A DNA stretch of 31,836 nt from assembly GCA_001275005.1 (NCBI GenBank), contig JWZX01002844.1, positions 1 to 31,836 of the forward strand. Reading direction: 5' to 3'. The stretch is from Chrysochromulina tobinii (Eukaryota > Haptophyta > Prymnesiales > Chrysochromulinaceae). Both the position numbers and the translations under genes were made by a program. Every line of letters begins with the position of its first letter. Position 1 is the stretch's first letter. Positions 11,401-18,830 of this stretch are shown in pieces. The notes under the pieces were generated by a model. It had not been told where the DNA came from. It worked only from the letters and a program-made list of their open reading frames with translations, and made no database searches.

Positions 11401-12239
11401 GCCGCCGATGCCGCCGAGGAGATCGCGCCGAGGTGCGAGACGCACAGCTTCATCGCCTCCGTCTTCCCCGCGCCCGACTCACCGGAGATGAGGATCGAGA
11501 GAGAGCGCGCATTCGGCTCGCGCATCTTGCTGTACGCCTGCCCGACGAGACAGAAGATGTGCGGCGGGAGCGACGTGACCGCCTGCCCCGGACCCATGGC
11601 GACGTACGCGTCGTGCACCGCCTTCGAATCGTTGCCCGTGTGCTTGAACGGGTTGACCGATACGACAATGTCGCCGATGTATGTGTACACGATCTCCGCG
11701 TTGAAGCGCACCTTCAGGTTGTCCAGGAGGTCCTTCTCCTCAAGGTGCGGCAGCTGGATCATGTCCGCGACGCCGACACTCCTCTTTTTGAGGAAGTCGC
11801 CTACCATGCTCATCATACTGTCAAGCAAACCGCTTTTGGAGGCGGCGGCGGCCGGATTTGGCTTCGCACCTGGTGCCGGTGGTTGGTTGAGTGTCATCTT
11901 CGTGTCCGTGGTTTTTCCCCAGTTCGGTACGGGCGGCGACGAAACGGGCGGCGGCGAGCGTACGGCGGCCAGCGAGCCTGAAGTGGCTGAAAAGGGCCGC
12001 GGCGGCGAGCTCGCTGCCGCGCCAGCGCCATCATCATTGCGATGGTTGACAAGATCATCACGATAACTTAGAAGACCACCGCCGCCAGCGCTGCTGCTTC
12101 TGCGGCCGACTGGAGACTGCGGCATGGTGCTACGGGTGGTATGTGCTGCGGCCAAACGGCTGGGATCTTCCTCCTCGCGCCGAGCACTTAGCCGGCCGCT
12201 TCCTATTTTACCATGGTTGGTTGGGCGGCGGGGCTTCAA
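5499..12239 (-). CDS. Unconventional myosin with IQ motifs, PH domain and FERM-like tail
   Basis: One uninterrupted frame of 2246 codons; an alternative start is the ATG at 12125. Such proteins are ATP-driven actin motors whose tails choose membrane cargo. After a low-complexity Ser/Pro/Gly N-terminus (~1-140), the motor shows the P-loop GESGAGKT (~253-260), switch I NNNSSRFGK (~314), switch II DIFGFENF (~546), HFAGEVSY, and the actin-side motif HYIRCLKPN (~780). IQ-like segments (IRIQGYWKMRKTFKQ, RRIQHLLRGVRTRRAY) lie at ~900-935. A PH domain follows (IIKEGFLLRRLHGGIWGRRY at ~1416 to a closing W-x-x-A-L near ~1540). Then comes a ubiquitin-like F1 (KHISVRWMDGKVYKC, ~1562), an F2-like helical part (~1700-1850) and a PTB-like F3 (~1980-2090), together FERM-like. 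I do not see a clear MyTH4 domain. No introns in 6.7 kb is notable. Two long homopolymer tracts sit in the coding region without breaking the frame. Confidence 0.92.
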   Translation of the reverse strand: MKPRRPTNHGKIGSGRLSARREEEDPSRLAAAHTTRSTMPQSPVGRRSSSAGGGGLLSYRDDLVNHRNDDGAGAAASSPPRPFSATSGSLAAVRSPPPVSSPPVPNWGKTTDTKMTLNQPPAPGAKPNPAAAASKSGLLDSMMSMVGDFLKKRSVGVADMIQLPHLEEKDLLDNLKVRFNAEIVYTYIGDIVVSVNPFKHTGNDSKAVHDAYVAMGPGQAVTSLPPHIFCLVGQAYSKMREPNARSLSILISGESGAGKTEAMKLCVSHLGAISSAASAATAGKRSTKGDTVATKLMKTNPIMEPIGNAKTVRNNNSSRFGKHFDIQFDWQGQIMGARTSTYLLEKPRIVQHMPGERNYHIFYMLSKANSEVRSAGRILNDWQQYAILNQQGTIERVTSWDDEGEMAAMHAALSELGFSDVQRNHFYCMVAIVMHMGNVRFQTMDFTNPEGGGSTEGAAVSNEPQLELVCALLQVTREQLVAALTKTTLTVGLDEIEQQLSAAKATAALGSLCMLIYSLAFSWCVKKINESIAVPPEEAERCIGVLDIFGFENFNSKGQINSFPQLCINLTNERLHQIFIEHIFEVEQRFYANEDIEWSSIDYFDNKEIIELIAKKPGGVLSLVDDECQKRTATNDAALLENMHSKFDKPPTNKFYSKPKVPGSFVIRHFAGEVSYTIDSFIEKNKDELSPMIKALIEQHTRFDELKSLALAESRRTEVAVLDAQRVASESPDKKGKKGRVGGAGGGGAGGGKRTRKKTVSESFGESLNLLMDMLGQTDHHYIRCLKPNHALRAGDFDDELMLLQLGYSGTLEVTKVRKAGLYVRRPLERFFSHYKICAHDVGALRASTMREQCLKLLRQSGIDSETWRVGRTLVFMANEEVLALLDHIREMRLSEYAIRIQGYWKMRKTFKQFKLKQKYARRIQHLLRGVRTRRAYEGIREKTQVLQHAALVKIARMRARELKQHPDRFREVLRREGEGFLDEITSAKTGTTISLTMSVALSFYLEQKGLLLKGASPKEVSKVLHGLTPEQRKQLQFERERLAASPEELINQASHSQLSAMVLANMLWLRSGVQVRLAGRLAKKGDELGKLPQHTTHGWSALVWARLETINPNDDPIDPNEHGGESPVRRLLKRHRVKHATEETPPRRLVASLVRGTLVLEEGGEHLEQPHTIQYDAVVGVFPLTCCKVSNGTLSKPAGKNGAKAKGSLKSFRRPIISGIDEDNAIEQVVLEQTQTLVHEHNPEEEERLRLLRAAEAKLAWWRWAVGGAETLRGTPVDEHADVGGFVGGSGLAARHRVVFCSHSVEDETPTAQNGDSPQARRTGSSPLRSTSLAELIQTLRAAIADCRLIDKYIVKPRLAESADADGGQAADNRVSQADSKPAGLGGPRTGNFSLPLPSGTNLRRDSTSGDGGIIKEGFLLRRLHGGIWGRRYFVLTDDGQLRWYRTRDQVKGMMVGGESTAPAGQGQLTLRFFSPELCASGADGEDRRSKILSSAGTHHSDEPAEDHELQLMLLSCPKFEMRSGREVLRLAAPRAVADEWLQALTRQCMLNYPKSPVFSDKHISVRWMDGKVYKCSVGENTTSTDVVRLLCRNRMVTMADGATVPLVENPGDWALFEVQRRAPGGAGRAGAAHGVDEKSPLRPESSPSPSPSRRHVGDFWGSSSGAMLDSSSGGSSPASPLPKSPSKDGSGAGASGARRTELIWRQLPLHEPLLDQLIMRWELTARREFGASPAVPPGAFELVIRKIYSNGSRGSTNVFEAELEMAQARSDLLDGRLTRALRPDELLDLACVLALREMHVRGSRRPGHSPLFNLVQNTLQSASRGGKTPPTIEFDLTAKELSTVLPPDLLMEQFGNQESSAGGGGWNRGGSTGGAVDGHFDQSIGGGGSVDVLGVVGGDGVSLRHEQRMLERLRQRYKILLKQPLDKWDGVLSDTAQIVRLIRQEALGVNFDAKGQVVVTQKSAERILRDRLADEPLSFGSLHTASVWAGYGQPVQPVLVALSHSGVYLHSLESRPRRLGSFLFEWQTVSESRENTIVGWSSVPHAYATEEESQRTSGDLHGPYGAASLVLQLLVSPTQMDLHTIMMRRAATTARTGGGDSSTTPPGGALLSERSSRAMKLHRRRGRLVLLTREGDEMMARLQQYADQFAQREKVTPGGARSYFTTPAAKWNERSSWASRMVAGGADSKVSGNATKRVGFSKQPSSIRPAGNATKLLSDRHKSISEFRAVRGKAGLVSWREEAE
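5909..5923. repeat. C7G8 palindromic homopolymer tract inside the myosin gene
   Basis: Seven C followed directly by eight G, coding for the Pro-Pro-Gly-Gly part of TTPPGGALLS near the myosin C-terminus. The frame is intact as given. Confidence 0.9.
6640..6650. repeat. C11 homopolymer inside the myosin gene
   Basis: Eleven consecutive C on the plus strand, read as Gly codons on the coding strand in a Gly-rich linker before the F3-like domain. The frame is intact as given, but such tracts are prone to length change. Confidence 0.9.
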
Positions 12240-12402
12240 TTATGCCTTGTAAGTTAAAGTTTGGCGTCGTTCTGAGCGTACGTGCAAAAACTCACGCGAA
12301 CACGGGCCGGAAGAGTATTGATGCGGTGATGCTAGGTGCATGCATTCGCTTGTTTGAGATGTTTTTCTGTTACACCTAAGGCACATAGTCTCGAGAAGCC
12401 GA
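12126..12402. promoter_or_regulatory. Presumed bidirectional promoter, myosin (-) and Ser/Pro-rich membrane protein (+)
   Basis: Only 163 to 277 bases separate the two divergent start codons, depending on which myosin start is used. The segment is AT-richer than the flanking coding DNA. I cannot name a specific element in it; the shared-promoter role is inferred from the head-to-head layout. Confidence 0.45.
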
Positions 12403-15400
12403 ATGCGCATGAGATCGCTCCGGCCGGTCGTTTTCGCCGCCTTTCTGTGCAACAGGATTGTGGTGGCCATAAGCTGCATCTACAGGAATGCCGCGGGTCT
12501 CTGCTGGGAGCTCCAGCAAGGCCCATTTTCGAACCCGATTGGATGGAACTCATCTCTTTCCACGGCCACCTGCGCAACGCTTGTTAGCCAAGACGAGCGT
12601 TGCCACCGGACGTGCACGACGCCGGGTTTCTGCCCGATGAGTGCGAATGAGAGTACGGGGCCTGCATTTTGCGAGGAGGTTGCGTTCCTGCATGCATCCT
12701 CGACGGCAGCTACAGTGACGTCTGCTCCGACCTTAGCTCCGACCCAAGGTCTTCTCGGCTGCCAACTCGATTCCAACGGAGCATATTACCACAACACTGG
12801 GGGTACACAGACCAGTGTCTGGCCTGGCGGGGCCACCCGCCGGATGTTTTGCGTGTCAGCGAATGCACGCTTTGGCAACACTCGATCGGTACCCGCCTAC
12901 GCGAGCTACGTCAATCAGCTGATGAAGCACGCGTCCGCAGCTTGCACGCCAATCATAGCACCATCGCCCCCGCCTCGGAGACCACCATCGCCCCCGCCGC
13001 CGTCGCAGCCGCCGTCGCCGGTGCCGTCGCCGCCCCCGTCGTCGCCCTCGCCGCCTCCGCCGTCGCCCTCGCCGCCTCCACCTAAACCGCCCTGGCGTCC
13101 ACCGCCGGCTGCACCACCGCCTCCGTCGCCGCCGCCGCCCCCGCCGCCACCACCGACGCCACCACCACAGTCGCCTCCTCCGCCGTCGCCACCACCGTCG
13201 CCACCGTCCCCATCACCTCCGACCCCCTCACCTCCCCCGTTCCTCCCGTCGCCATCACCGCCTCCAGTAGTTCCAATAGACGCGCCTCGTAGGCCGCCGC
13301 CACAACGTCCGCCCCCGCCGTCGCTACCCCCGCTATCGCCCTCGCCGCCTCCACCGAAGCCGCCCTCGCGTCCACCGCCAGATGCACGACCGTCGCCGCT
13401 TTCGCCGTCGCCCTCGCCGCTTTCGCCGTCGCCCTCGCCGCTTTCGCCGTCGCCCTTGCCGCCTCCGCCGTCACCCTCGCCGTTTTCGCCGTCGCCCTCG
13501 CCGCCTCCGCCCTCGCCCTCGCCGCCTCCACCGAAGCCGCCCTCGCGTCCACCGCCAGATGCACGACCGTCGCCGCTTTCGCCGTCGCCCTCGCCGCCTC
13601 CGCCCTCGCCCTCGCCGCCTCCGCCCTCGCCCTCGCCGCCTCCACCGAAGCCGCCCTCGCGTCCACCGCCACGACCGCCATCCTCACCTCCACCCTTACG
13701 TTTGCGACCGCCGCCACCCCCTCCGTCTGAGCCACCGCCCATGACATCCCCGTCACTATCCCCACTACCTGCGCTGCCCCCGCCGCATATGCCTCGTGGT
13801 GCTCAGTACAACACGGAGATTTACGTGGTGATGATTGTTGCAGGGAGCATAGATGAGTTCAACAACATCATCGTACGGAACAACTACATACAGGCCATGG
13901 CCACGCTCTTCAACTGCGTGGCTGATGATGTCACAATCGTCAACGTGGCTGCTGCAAGTGTCCAGGTCGGTACGCTGATTGTCTCAGGCGACATGTCAGC
14001 CTCCAACTTAGCCATTCAATTGCTCAACTCAGGAAACGTGTCGCAGATTCGGGCTGCCCTTGGTAACAGTGTTCCCATCATCGGTGCAACTGTGGTCAAT
14101 GCCACCTCCAGGCAGTTTACAGCGCCACCACCTCCATCTCCATCGCCGCCCCCTTCCACCCCGCCAGACAGCCCATCTTATTACGTTGTGCTGCTTATCT
14201 TGTGCTGCTTGCTGGCATGCGTGTTGGCATGCGTGTGTGCAGCTGTGCTGGCCTGCTGCTGGCGCGATCATCGCAAGCGGCGGGCGATTGTAATGCACGC
14301 GGAGATAAACAACAAAGGCGAGGGCGCAGATGAGACTAACGACGGCGAGCCTTTGTCAGCGTCGCCTTGTGCTTGGCGCGCGAGTTCTTGGAGTGCTCGC
14401 CAAACTGTGGCCAGTACTCAAGAGCCACGAGCCACGAGCCACGAGCCACTCAAGAGCCACGAGTTCAAGCAGCCTCTCTCCCCCAAGGGCACGATCCACT
14501 TCACGGCGAAGTTGAGCCCGATGGCTTTGGGACACGAGTGGATCGGCCAGGAGATCATCCGGAGTATCGATGGCATCGAGATCCACGCCCGGGTGACCGC
14601 CTGGGCTCCAGCCGTGGGCAGCGATCTCGCATCGTGGCACGTGGTCCACAACGATGGCGACGAGAACGACCTGAACGAGGCAGAGATGCTCGCTGCTCTA
14701 AAGCGCGCCAGCAGTCGCAAGGAGGAGGCGGAAAATAGGGAAGAGGTGGAGGAGGCAGCGGCGGCAGGAGCCTTTCAAGCCCGAAGATGTCGAGCACGAA
14801 GCTCGTCATATGTGCATGCACGAGGTGCGGGCGAGGCTCTTCGTCCGATGGCCCCTTGGGAGTTGCGGTGGGCGTTGCTCGCACGGGCGTTGCTCGCCAC
14901 GCAAACGCACAAGCTGCGAAGGGCTCGCTGGCTGAAGGTGCGCGATGCCTTGAGGGCTACTAGGCTCGCCGCTGACGTGAATGTGATGCTCGACGCCGTC
15001 TCGCCGCCGCCGCCGCTGCCGCCGCCGCTGCCGCCGCCGCCGCCACAGCAGCAGCCGAGCAGCAGCACCGCGTGCTACACAGAGGAGCAGCGCGTGGCAG
15101 CTTGGACCGAGTTCTATCGGCAGCAAGCTCTTCAACAGCAGGCGCAGCAGCCAGCGCAGCACCAGCAACCACATTCGTTTCCACATGCGCCCTCGCCCGC
15201 CACCGACAAGTCCTTGCCTTTTCATTGTGCTGGAATCGTGGCTGCAGCTTCTGATGAGCCAACAATTGTGCCGATGCCTTGCCATCGGCCGTGCACCAAA
15301 GCCGCCAGCTCTTCAGTGGAGCCTTTGTCCGTGGAGCCTCGCCCCTATCACCCCACGGACGTTTCAGTCGAGGGGATTGCGCTACCGTGCACAATGCCTG

Positions 15401-15783
15401 CTGTTTGGGGCGTTTATTTGCGCACCGCTCCACAACTTGACGACAAACAGCATTTCAGCACGCACTTACGCCGCACCCACACAGCCTCATTTCTGGCAAC
15501 CATATCAGGGCCATCAGGGCCATCGGGACCATCAGGGGCGAGGGATGCGCCCTCAAAGCGGAGCAGCTTCTTTCCAACGCGCAGGGCGCCACAGATACCA
15601 TCAGGAGCAGAACGTCCTCCGATCTCGGTCACCTCTGCCGCGCCGGCCTCGTGCCGACCCGCACATGGTTTCGTCAGCCATGCCGAGTGGGCACCCGAGA
15701 CGCCCTTTATCTGCCATGCGCCACTGCCCCTGCAGCTGCACGCCCGCGTCGTGGGCTGGATGGCTGACCGTCTACCCGTCTAG
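12403..15783 (+). CDS. Single-pass membrane protein: pherophorin-like ectodomain, SEA-like domain, Tudor-like cytosolic domain
   Basis: One frame of 1126 residues; the ATG at 12409 is an equally good start. A signal peptide (~1-26, ending VVAIS-C) leads into a Cys-rich domain shared with the left-edge gene. A Ser/Pro-rich stalk with repeated PPKPPSRPPP modules spans ~186-466. A SEA-like fold follows (~466-575; pattern FNCVADDVTIVNVAAASVQV). One transmembrane helix lies at ~591-620 (YYVVLLILCCLLACVLACVC) with a basic stop-transfer WRDHRKRR. The cytosolic part contains EWIGQEIIRSIDGIEIHARV...WHVVHNDGDENDL (~705-755), which resembles Tudor-like domains of algae and plants, then Ala/Glu-rich and Gln/Pro-rich regions. 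It is probably a surface protein linking the wall or scale layer to the inside; ligand and partner are unknown. The domain order is read from sequence; the Tudor assignment is tentative. Confidence 0.8.
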   Translation: MRMRSLRPVVFAAFLCNRIVVAISCIYRNAAGLCWELQQGPFSNPIGWNSSLSTATCATLVSQDERCHRTCTTPGFCPMSANESTGPAFCEEVAFLHASSTAATVTSAPTLAPTQGLLGCQLDSNGAYYHNTGGTQTSVWPGGATRRMFCVSANARFGNTRSVPAYASYVNQLMKHASAACTPIIAPSPPPRRPPSPPPPSQPPSPVPSPPPSSPSPPPPSPSPPPPKPPWRPPPAAPPPPSPPPPPPPPPTPPPQSPPPPSPPPSPPSPSPPTPSPPPFLPSPSPPPVVPIDAPRRPPPQRPPPPSLPPLSPSPPPPKPPSRPPPDARPSPLSPSPSPLSPSPSPLSPSPLPPPPSPSPFSPSPSPPPPSPSPPPPKPPSRPPPDARPSPLSPSPSPPPPSPSPPPPSPSPPPPKPPSRPPPRPPSSPPPLRLRPPPPPPSEPPPMTSPSLSPLPALPPPHMPRGAQYNTEIYVVMIVAGSIDEFNNIIVRNNYIQAMATLFNCVADDVTIVNVAAASVQVGTLIVSGDMSASNLAIQLLNSGNVSQIRAALGNSVPIIGATVVNATSRQFTAPPPPSPSPPPSTPPDSPSYYVVLLILCCLLACVLACVCAAVLACCWRDHRKRRAIVMHAEINNKGEGADETNDGEPLSASPCAWRASSWSARQTVASTQEPRATSHEPLKSHEFKQPLSPKGTIHFTAKLSPMALGHEWIGQEIIRSIDGIEIHARVTAWAPAVGSDLASWHVVHNDGDENDLNEAEMLAALKRASSRKEEAENREEVEEAAAAGAFQARRCRARSSSYVHARGAGEALRPMAPWELRWALLARALLATQTHKLRRARWLKVRDALRATRLAADVNVMLDAVSPPPPLPPPLPPPPPQQQPSSSTACYTEEQRVAAWTEFYRQQALQQQAQQPAQHQQPHSFPHAPSPATDKSLPFHCAGIVAAASDEPTIVPMPCHRPCTKAASSSVEPLSVEPRPYHPTDVSVEGIALPCTMPAVWGVYLRTAPQLDDKQHFSTHLRRTHTASFLATISGPSGPSGPSGARDAPSKRSSFFPTRRAPQIPSGAERPPISVTSAAPASCRPAHGFVSHAEWAPETPFICHAPLPLQLHARVVGWMADRLPV
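13341..13672 (+). repeat. Coding minisatellite in the Ser/Pro-rich stalk
   Basis: The word CCACCGAAGCCGCCCTCGCG recurs at about 13351, 13528 and 13642 (a weaker copy near 13078), each followed by GTCCACCGCC. Two copies continue with codons for DARPSPLSPSP. Spacing is 177 and then 114 bases, suggesting expansion and loss of SPSP units between the anchors. Confidence 0.85.
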
Positions 15784-15822
15784 GTGGCGGACCTCTGAGT
15801 GGCGGACCTCTAGGTGGCGGAC
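15784..15822 (+). repeat. 15-base tandem repeat at the stop codon
   Basis: The unit GTGGCGGACCTCTAG or GTGGCGGACCTCTGA occurs two and a half times at 15784-15822, starting just after the TAG at 15781-15783 of the membrane protein gene. Confidence 0.85.
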
Positions 15823-16226
15823 GCGAGCATCTCAGCTTGTGACACTAAGCCGTACGCGGAGCACGTGACGCTAACGTGACGCTGACGGCAGTTACGGCGG
15901 TGCGGGACGTTTCAGCTCCCGCATTGTTTGACACATGAATAGAATAGAACTGTTTCAACATCAAGCAGTACCGGACTGTATAGTTGTGAAAATGAGTACG
16001 TGTATACTTTGACTGTCCACGCATCATAGTTCATACGATCTCGCGAAGATTAGAGATTTCATGTGCTTCGACTTGGGGCGGAATAGCTACTAGCTCTATA
16101 ATAAAATATATCTTGTACCTGAGCACACGAAATACACAATAATGGCGCGCCGGGGATCTACGGCCGCGGGGGCGGGAGCGGATTACGATGCCTGCGCGCT
16201 ATCCGCGATTAACTCTAGCGCGAAAA
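15784..16226. other. Intergenic region, convergent 3' ends, AT-richer
   Basis: Apart from the 15-base repeat at its left end I see no coding potential. From about 15920 to 16145 the base composition falls clearly below the surrounding GC content, with runs such as TATAATAAAATATATC near 16096. Both neighbouring genes end here. Confidence 0.55.
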
Positions 16227-18087
16227 CTAGCCACTCGCCGCTCTAGCATCTTTGATCGCGAGGCCGAGGGTAAGCATCAGCTTGAGGCCCAAACGCAGCT
16301 TCCTAACCTCGGACGCAAACTGACGCCGCGCGCGCCACAGCTCCTCCTGCGCAGTATTCGACGGCTCCGACCTCGTGGCCGCCTCGAAAGCCGCCTCGTC
16401 CGCCCCGCTAGTCCGTGACGTACGCTCGCCGTCTCGTGTCACACCCAAGGCAACTAGTCCAAGCGTCATGCTCGCCTTGAGCGCCCCGCGGAGCCTCGAG
16501 CGATTGCGTTCCAGCGCAGCCTTTAGCGCGTCCTTTTCAGCCTCGCATGCCGTGCGCTCCTCGAGCATTTCGGCCGCCAAGCGCGTGCATTCCTGCTCGA
16601 GCTGCGAGACACGCGCATGCCACGCCTGCTCGAGCTGCAAGGCACTCGCCGTCCGCTCGGCGAGCTCAGCTTCGAGGTGTGCACGCACACGCGCCGCCTC
16701 GTCGACTTGCGCTCGCAAGGCCGCGACAGCATCGGCGGCGTTCATTCCAATCGATAGCTTTGCGCGCTCGTGTTCCAGCGACAATGCCTCGACGGCTGCC
16801 GCTACCCTCTGCGCTGCGGCGGCCTCGGCGGCCTTGACAGCCGCATCGAGCTCACGCGCGCACTCTTCTCGTGTCGAATCGATCGCCTGCTTGATCGCCC
16901 CCTCCTGCGCCCGCACCGCCTCCTCCGCCGCCTGAGCCGCCTCCTCGGCACTCAGCGCCTGCGCGTTAGTCGCCTCCTGCGCCCGCTTCGACTCCTCCGC
17001 CGCCTCCGCCGTCTCCTCGGCATGCTTCGTTGCCTTAGCCGCGCCCCTGAGCGCATACGAGAGGGCCATCTTCTTCTGCATGGTCGCGATCGCCGTGTTC
17101 ACGGCCGCCTTCTTGTTCGCCGCGTGGATCAACGCCTTGACGATCGAGGTCATCCTTGCGCGCGTCCGCTCCTTCGCCATCGCCGATGCCACCGCCGAAT
17201 CGACAGCCTGCACCTGGCACCTGGCGGCCTCTGCCTCGAGCACGCCCTTCTCAGCCTCGCATGCCGTGCGCACCTCGAGCATCTCGGCCGCCATGCGCGT
17301 AAATTCCTGCTCGAGCTGCGAGACACGCGCATGCCACGCCTGCTCGAGCTGCGAGGCACTCGCCGTCCGCTCGGCGAGCTCAGCTTCGAGGTGTGCACGC
17401 ACACGCGCCGCCTCGTCGACTTGCGCTCGCAAGGCCGCGGTCGACTCAGCTTGCGCACTTAAGGCCGCTCTTGCTTCGTCTACTTGCAATTGCAAGGATG
17501 CGACCGCAGCCGCCTCAATCGCAGCTGTGGCAGCAGCCGTCTGCGGCTGCTGCATCAGCGGCGTTTGCATTCACTGTGACCATGGACAGCCTTGCGCGCT
17601 CATGTGCCAGCGCCGCCTCGAGCGCGTCCTTCTCAGCCTCGCATGCCGTGCGCTCCTCGAGCATCTCGGCCGCCATGCGCGTGCATTCCTGCTCGAGCTG
17701 CGAGAAACGCCCATGACACGCCTGCTCGAGCATCGAGGCACTCGCCGTCCGCTCGGCGAGCTCTGCTTCGAGGTGTGCACGCACACGCGCCGCCTCATCA
17801 ATTTGTGCTTGCAAGGAGCGGTCGATAGCGCGTCCGATCAGAAGTTCTTGAGCAGACTGCGAGCCCATGAGTTTGGGCGTGACGTGCGAGGCCCGCTTGA
17901 GTGGCAGGGATGTAAACTTGGGCGTAAGGACGTGCGAGCGAGGCCCTGGTGGCGGCCGCCAAGTCACGCGTGCTGTTACCCCAAGGCCCTGCTGCTCAGA
18001 GCGAATCTGCTGTGCCCTGCGCAGCGCCACGACCCGCTTTTCTGCCCACTCCAGGATGGGCTTTGACGCTTCCGAAACGGAGCCCAT
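16227..18087 (-). CDS. Coiled-coil repeat protein, reading frame broken near 17541
   Basis: Two overlapping minus-strand frames make one protein: 18087 to 17515 (190 codons) and ~17570 to 16227 (447 codons). The join needs a one-base shift at about 17541, in the middle of a perfect GC-rich hairpin. The corrected product would be roughly 620 residues. A short N-terminal region (MGSVSEASKPILEWAEKRVV) with Pro/Arg/Lys-rich sequence leads into a long Ala/Glu/Arg coiled coil. A ~62-residue unit, VDEAARVRAHLEAELAERTA... to ...EERTACEAEKDALEAAL, occurs three times. The centre has a basic patch (KERTRARMTSIVKALIHAANKK). The C-terminus repeats a short hydrophobic helix (MTLGLVALG, LMLTLGLAIK). No enzyme domain or known family is recognised; a structural or scaffold role is a guess. 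The break could be an assembly error, a tiny intron, programmed frameshifting or a real mutation. Confidence 0.65.
16537..17816 (-). repeat. Three dispersed copies of a ~190-base coding repeat
   Basis: Near-identical copies lie at about 16537-16731, 17250-17445 and 17632-17816. Each runs from TCAGCCTCGCATGCCGTGCG to the word TGCGCTCGCAAGGCCG or a variant. They encode the ~62-residue coiled-coil unit. High nucleotide identity suggests recent duplication or continuing conversion. Confidence 0.9.
17530..17553. other. Perfect 10-bp GC-rich hairpin at the frame break
   Basis: GCAGCAGCCG, a four-base loop (TCTG on the plus strand), then CGGCTGCTGC form a perfect inverted repeat. The two halves of the coiled-coil protein change frame inside it. 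Confidence 0.9.
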
Positions 18088-18530
18088 AGCAAAGTGAACC
18101 TCCGTCCCTCCTTTCGTCGTGACTCGCGATCGGCGAGTGACTCTGCAAGGAGAACCATTGTGGAACCAGCACGAGAATTTTGAAACTCCAAACTGATTGC
18201 AGAAACTGAAGGTCGTGTATCCGGAATCTTCTAACTTTGTTCTGCATGCACCTCTAAGGAGAATTCGGGACTTGCTCCGGACGGGACCTGAACACGAATC
18301 TTCACATAGTGGTGTTAAATCTCCAGGATTATAAATTTATACGTTCGTCTCGTTTCTATCTTGTGCGTTGTGGATCTTGCAACCGTGCATCTTTCGAGAT
18401 CTGTTCGGAAGTATACGGAAGGCACAAGCCCGAAGCCGCAACGCTAAAAGTAATATCTAAGAAACTCTAAAAGTGACCAAATCTCACTCTGGGCTCTGGG
18501 GCCCCGTGTCTCTGTGAGGCCCTCACAGCC
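18088..18530. other. Intergenic region, AT-richer
   Basis: No coding frame that I can support. It holds the 5' flank of the coiled-coil gene and the 3' flank of the IQ-protein gene, both on the minus strand. Composition is clearly more AT-rich from about 18190 to 18480. The word CTAAAAGT occurs twice (about 18443 and 18467). Confidence 0.55.
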
Positions 18531-18830
18531 TCACCGAAGAAGGCTGACCCGAAACGGGATCGCAACGGGCTCGAACATCGGGTCTGCAGCAGCAACCGTC
18601 TGGAGCGGCGCGTTCACAGCCTTGAGCCGCGCGAACGGGTTGTTGCCGCCGCTGGCGGTGCTCCCGCCGTTGGCGGCGCTCCCGCCGCTGGCGGCGCCAC
18701 CGCCGCCGTCGTGTGCCTGTGGGGCGGCTGCGGCGGCGCGTGCGACACGCAGCGCAGAGCCAACAGGGAGCATGGTTTTGCGTCCCCCCCCGAGCTCGAT
18801 GGCGGCGTAGCCCACGCCAGCGTATTGAGG
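18531..18830 (-). CDS. Candidate true C-terminal coding segment of the IQ protein (other frame)
   Basis: In a different minus-strand frame this segment reads PQYAGVGYAAIELGGGRKTM, an Ala/Gly-rich part, then NNPFARLKAVNAPLQTV and PMFEPVAIPFRVSLLR to a TGA at 18531-18533. It looks more protein-like and more GC-ending than the tail of the frame that stops at 18614. It can be reached by excising a 32-base GT...CAG segment (18831-18862), which restores frame exactly, or by one missing G in the G8 tract at about 18784-18791. Neither route is proven. Confidence 0.45.
   Translation of the reverse strand, partial: PQYAGVGYAAIELGGGRKTMLPVGSALRVARAAAAAPQAHDGGGGAASGGSAANGGSTASGGNNPFARLKAVNAPLQTVAAADPMFEPVAIPFRVSLLR

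Noticed and set aside
10935-11981. Long plus-strand open frames opposite the myosin gene (also 6351-7280, 8820-9677)
   Set aside because: They are antisense of strongly conserved motor and tail codons, are rich in Arg/His/Leu as expected of GC-rich complements, and match no family.
12915-13742. Minus-strand poly-Gly frame of 275 codons
   Set aside because: It is the complement of the Ser/Pro-rich stalk of the membrane protein, which has a signal peptide and flanking domains.
15507-15540. GPSGPSGPSG as a collagen-like domain
   Set aside because: Only a few Gly-x-y triplets encoded by a 9-base repeat; far too short for a triple helix.
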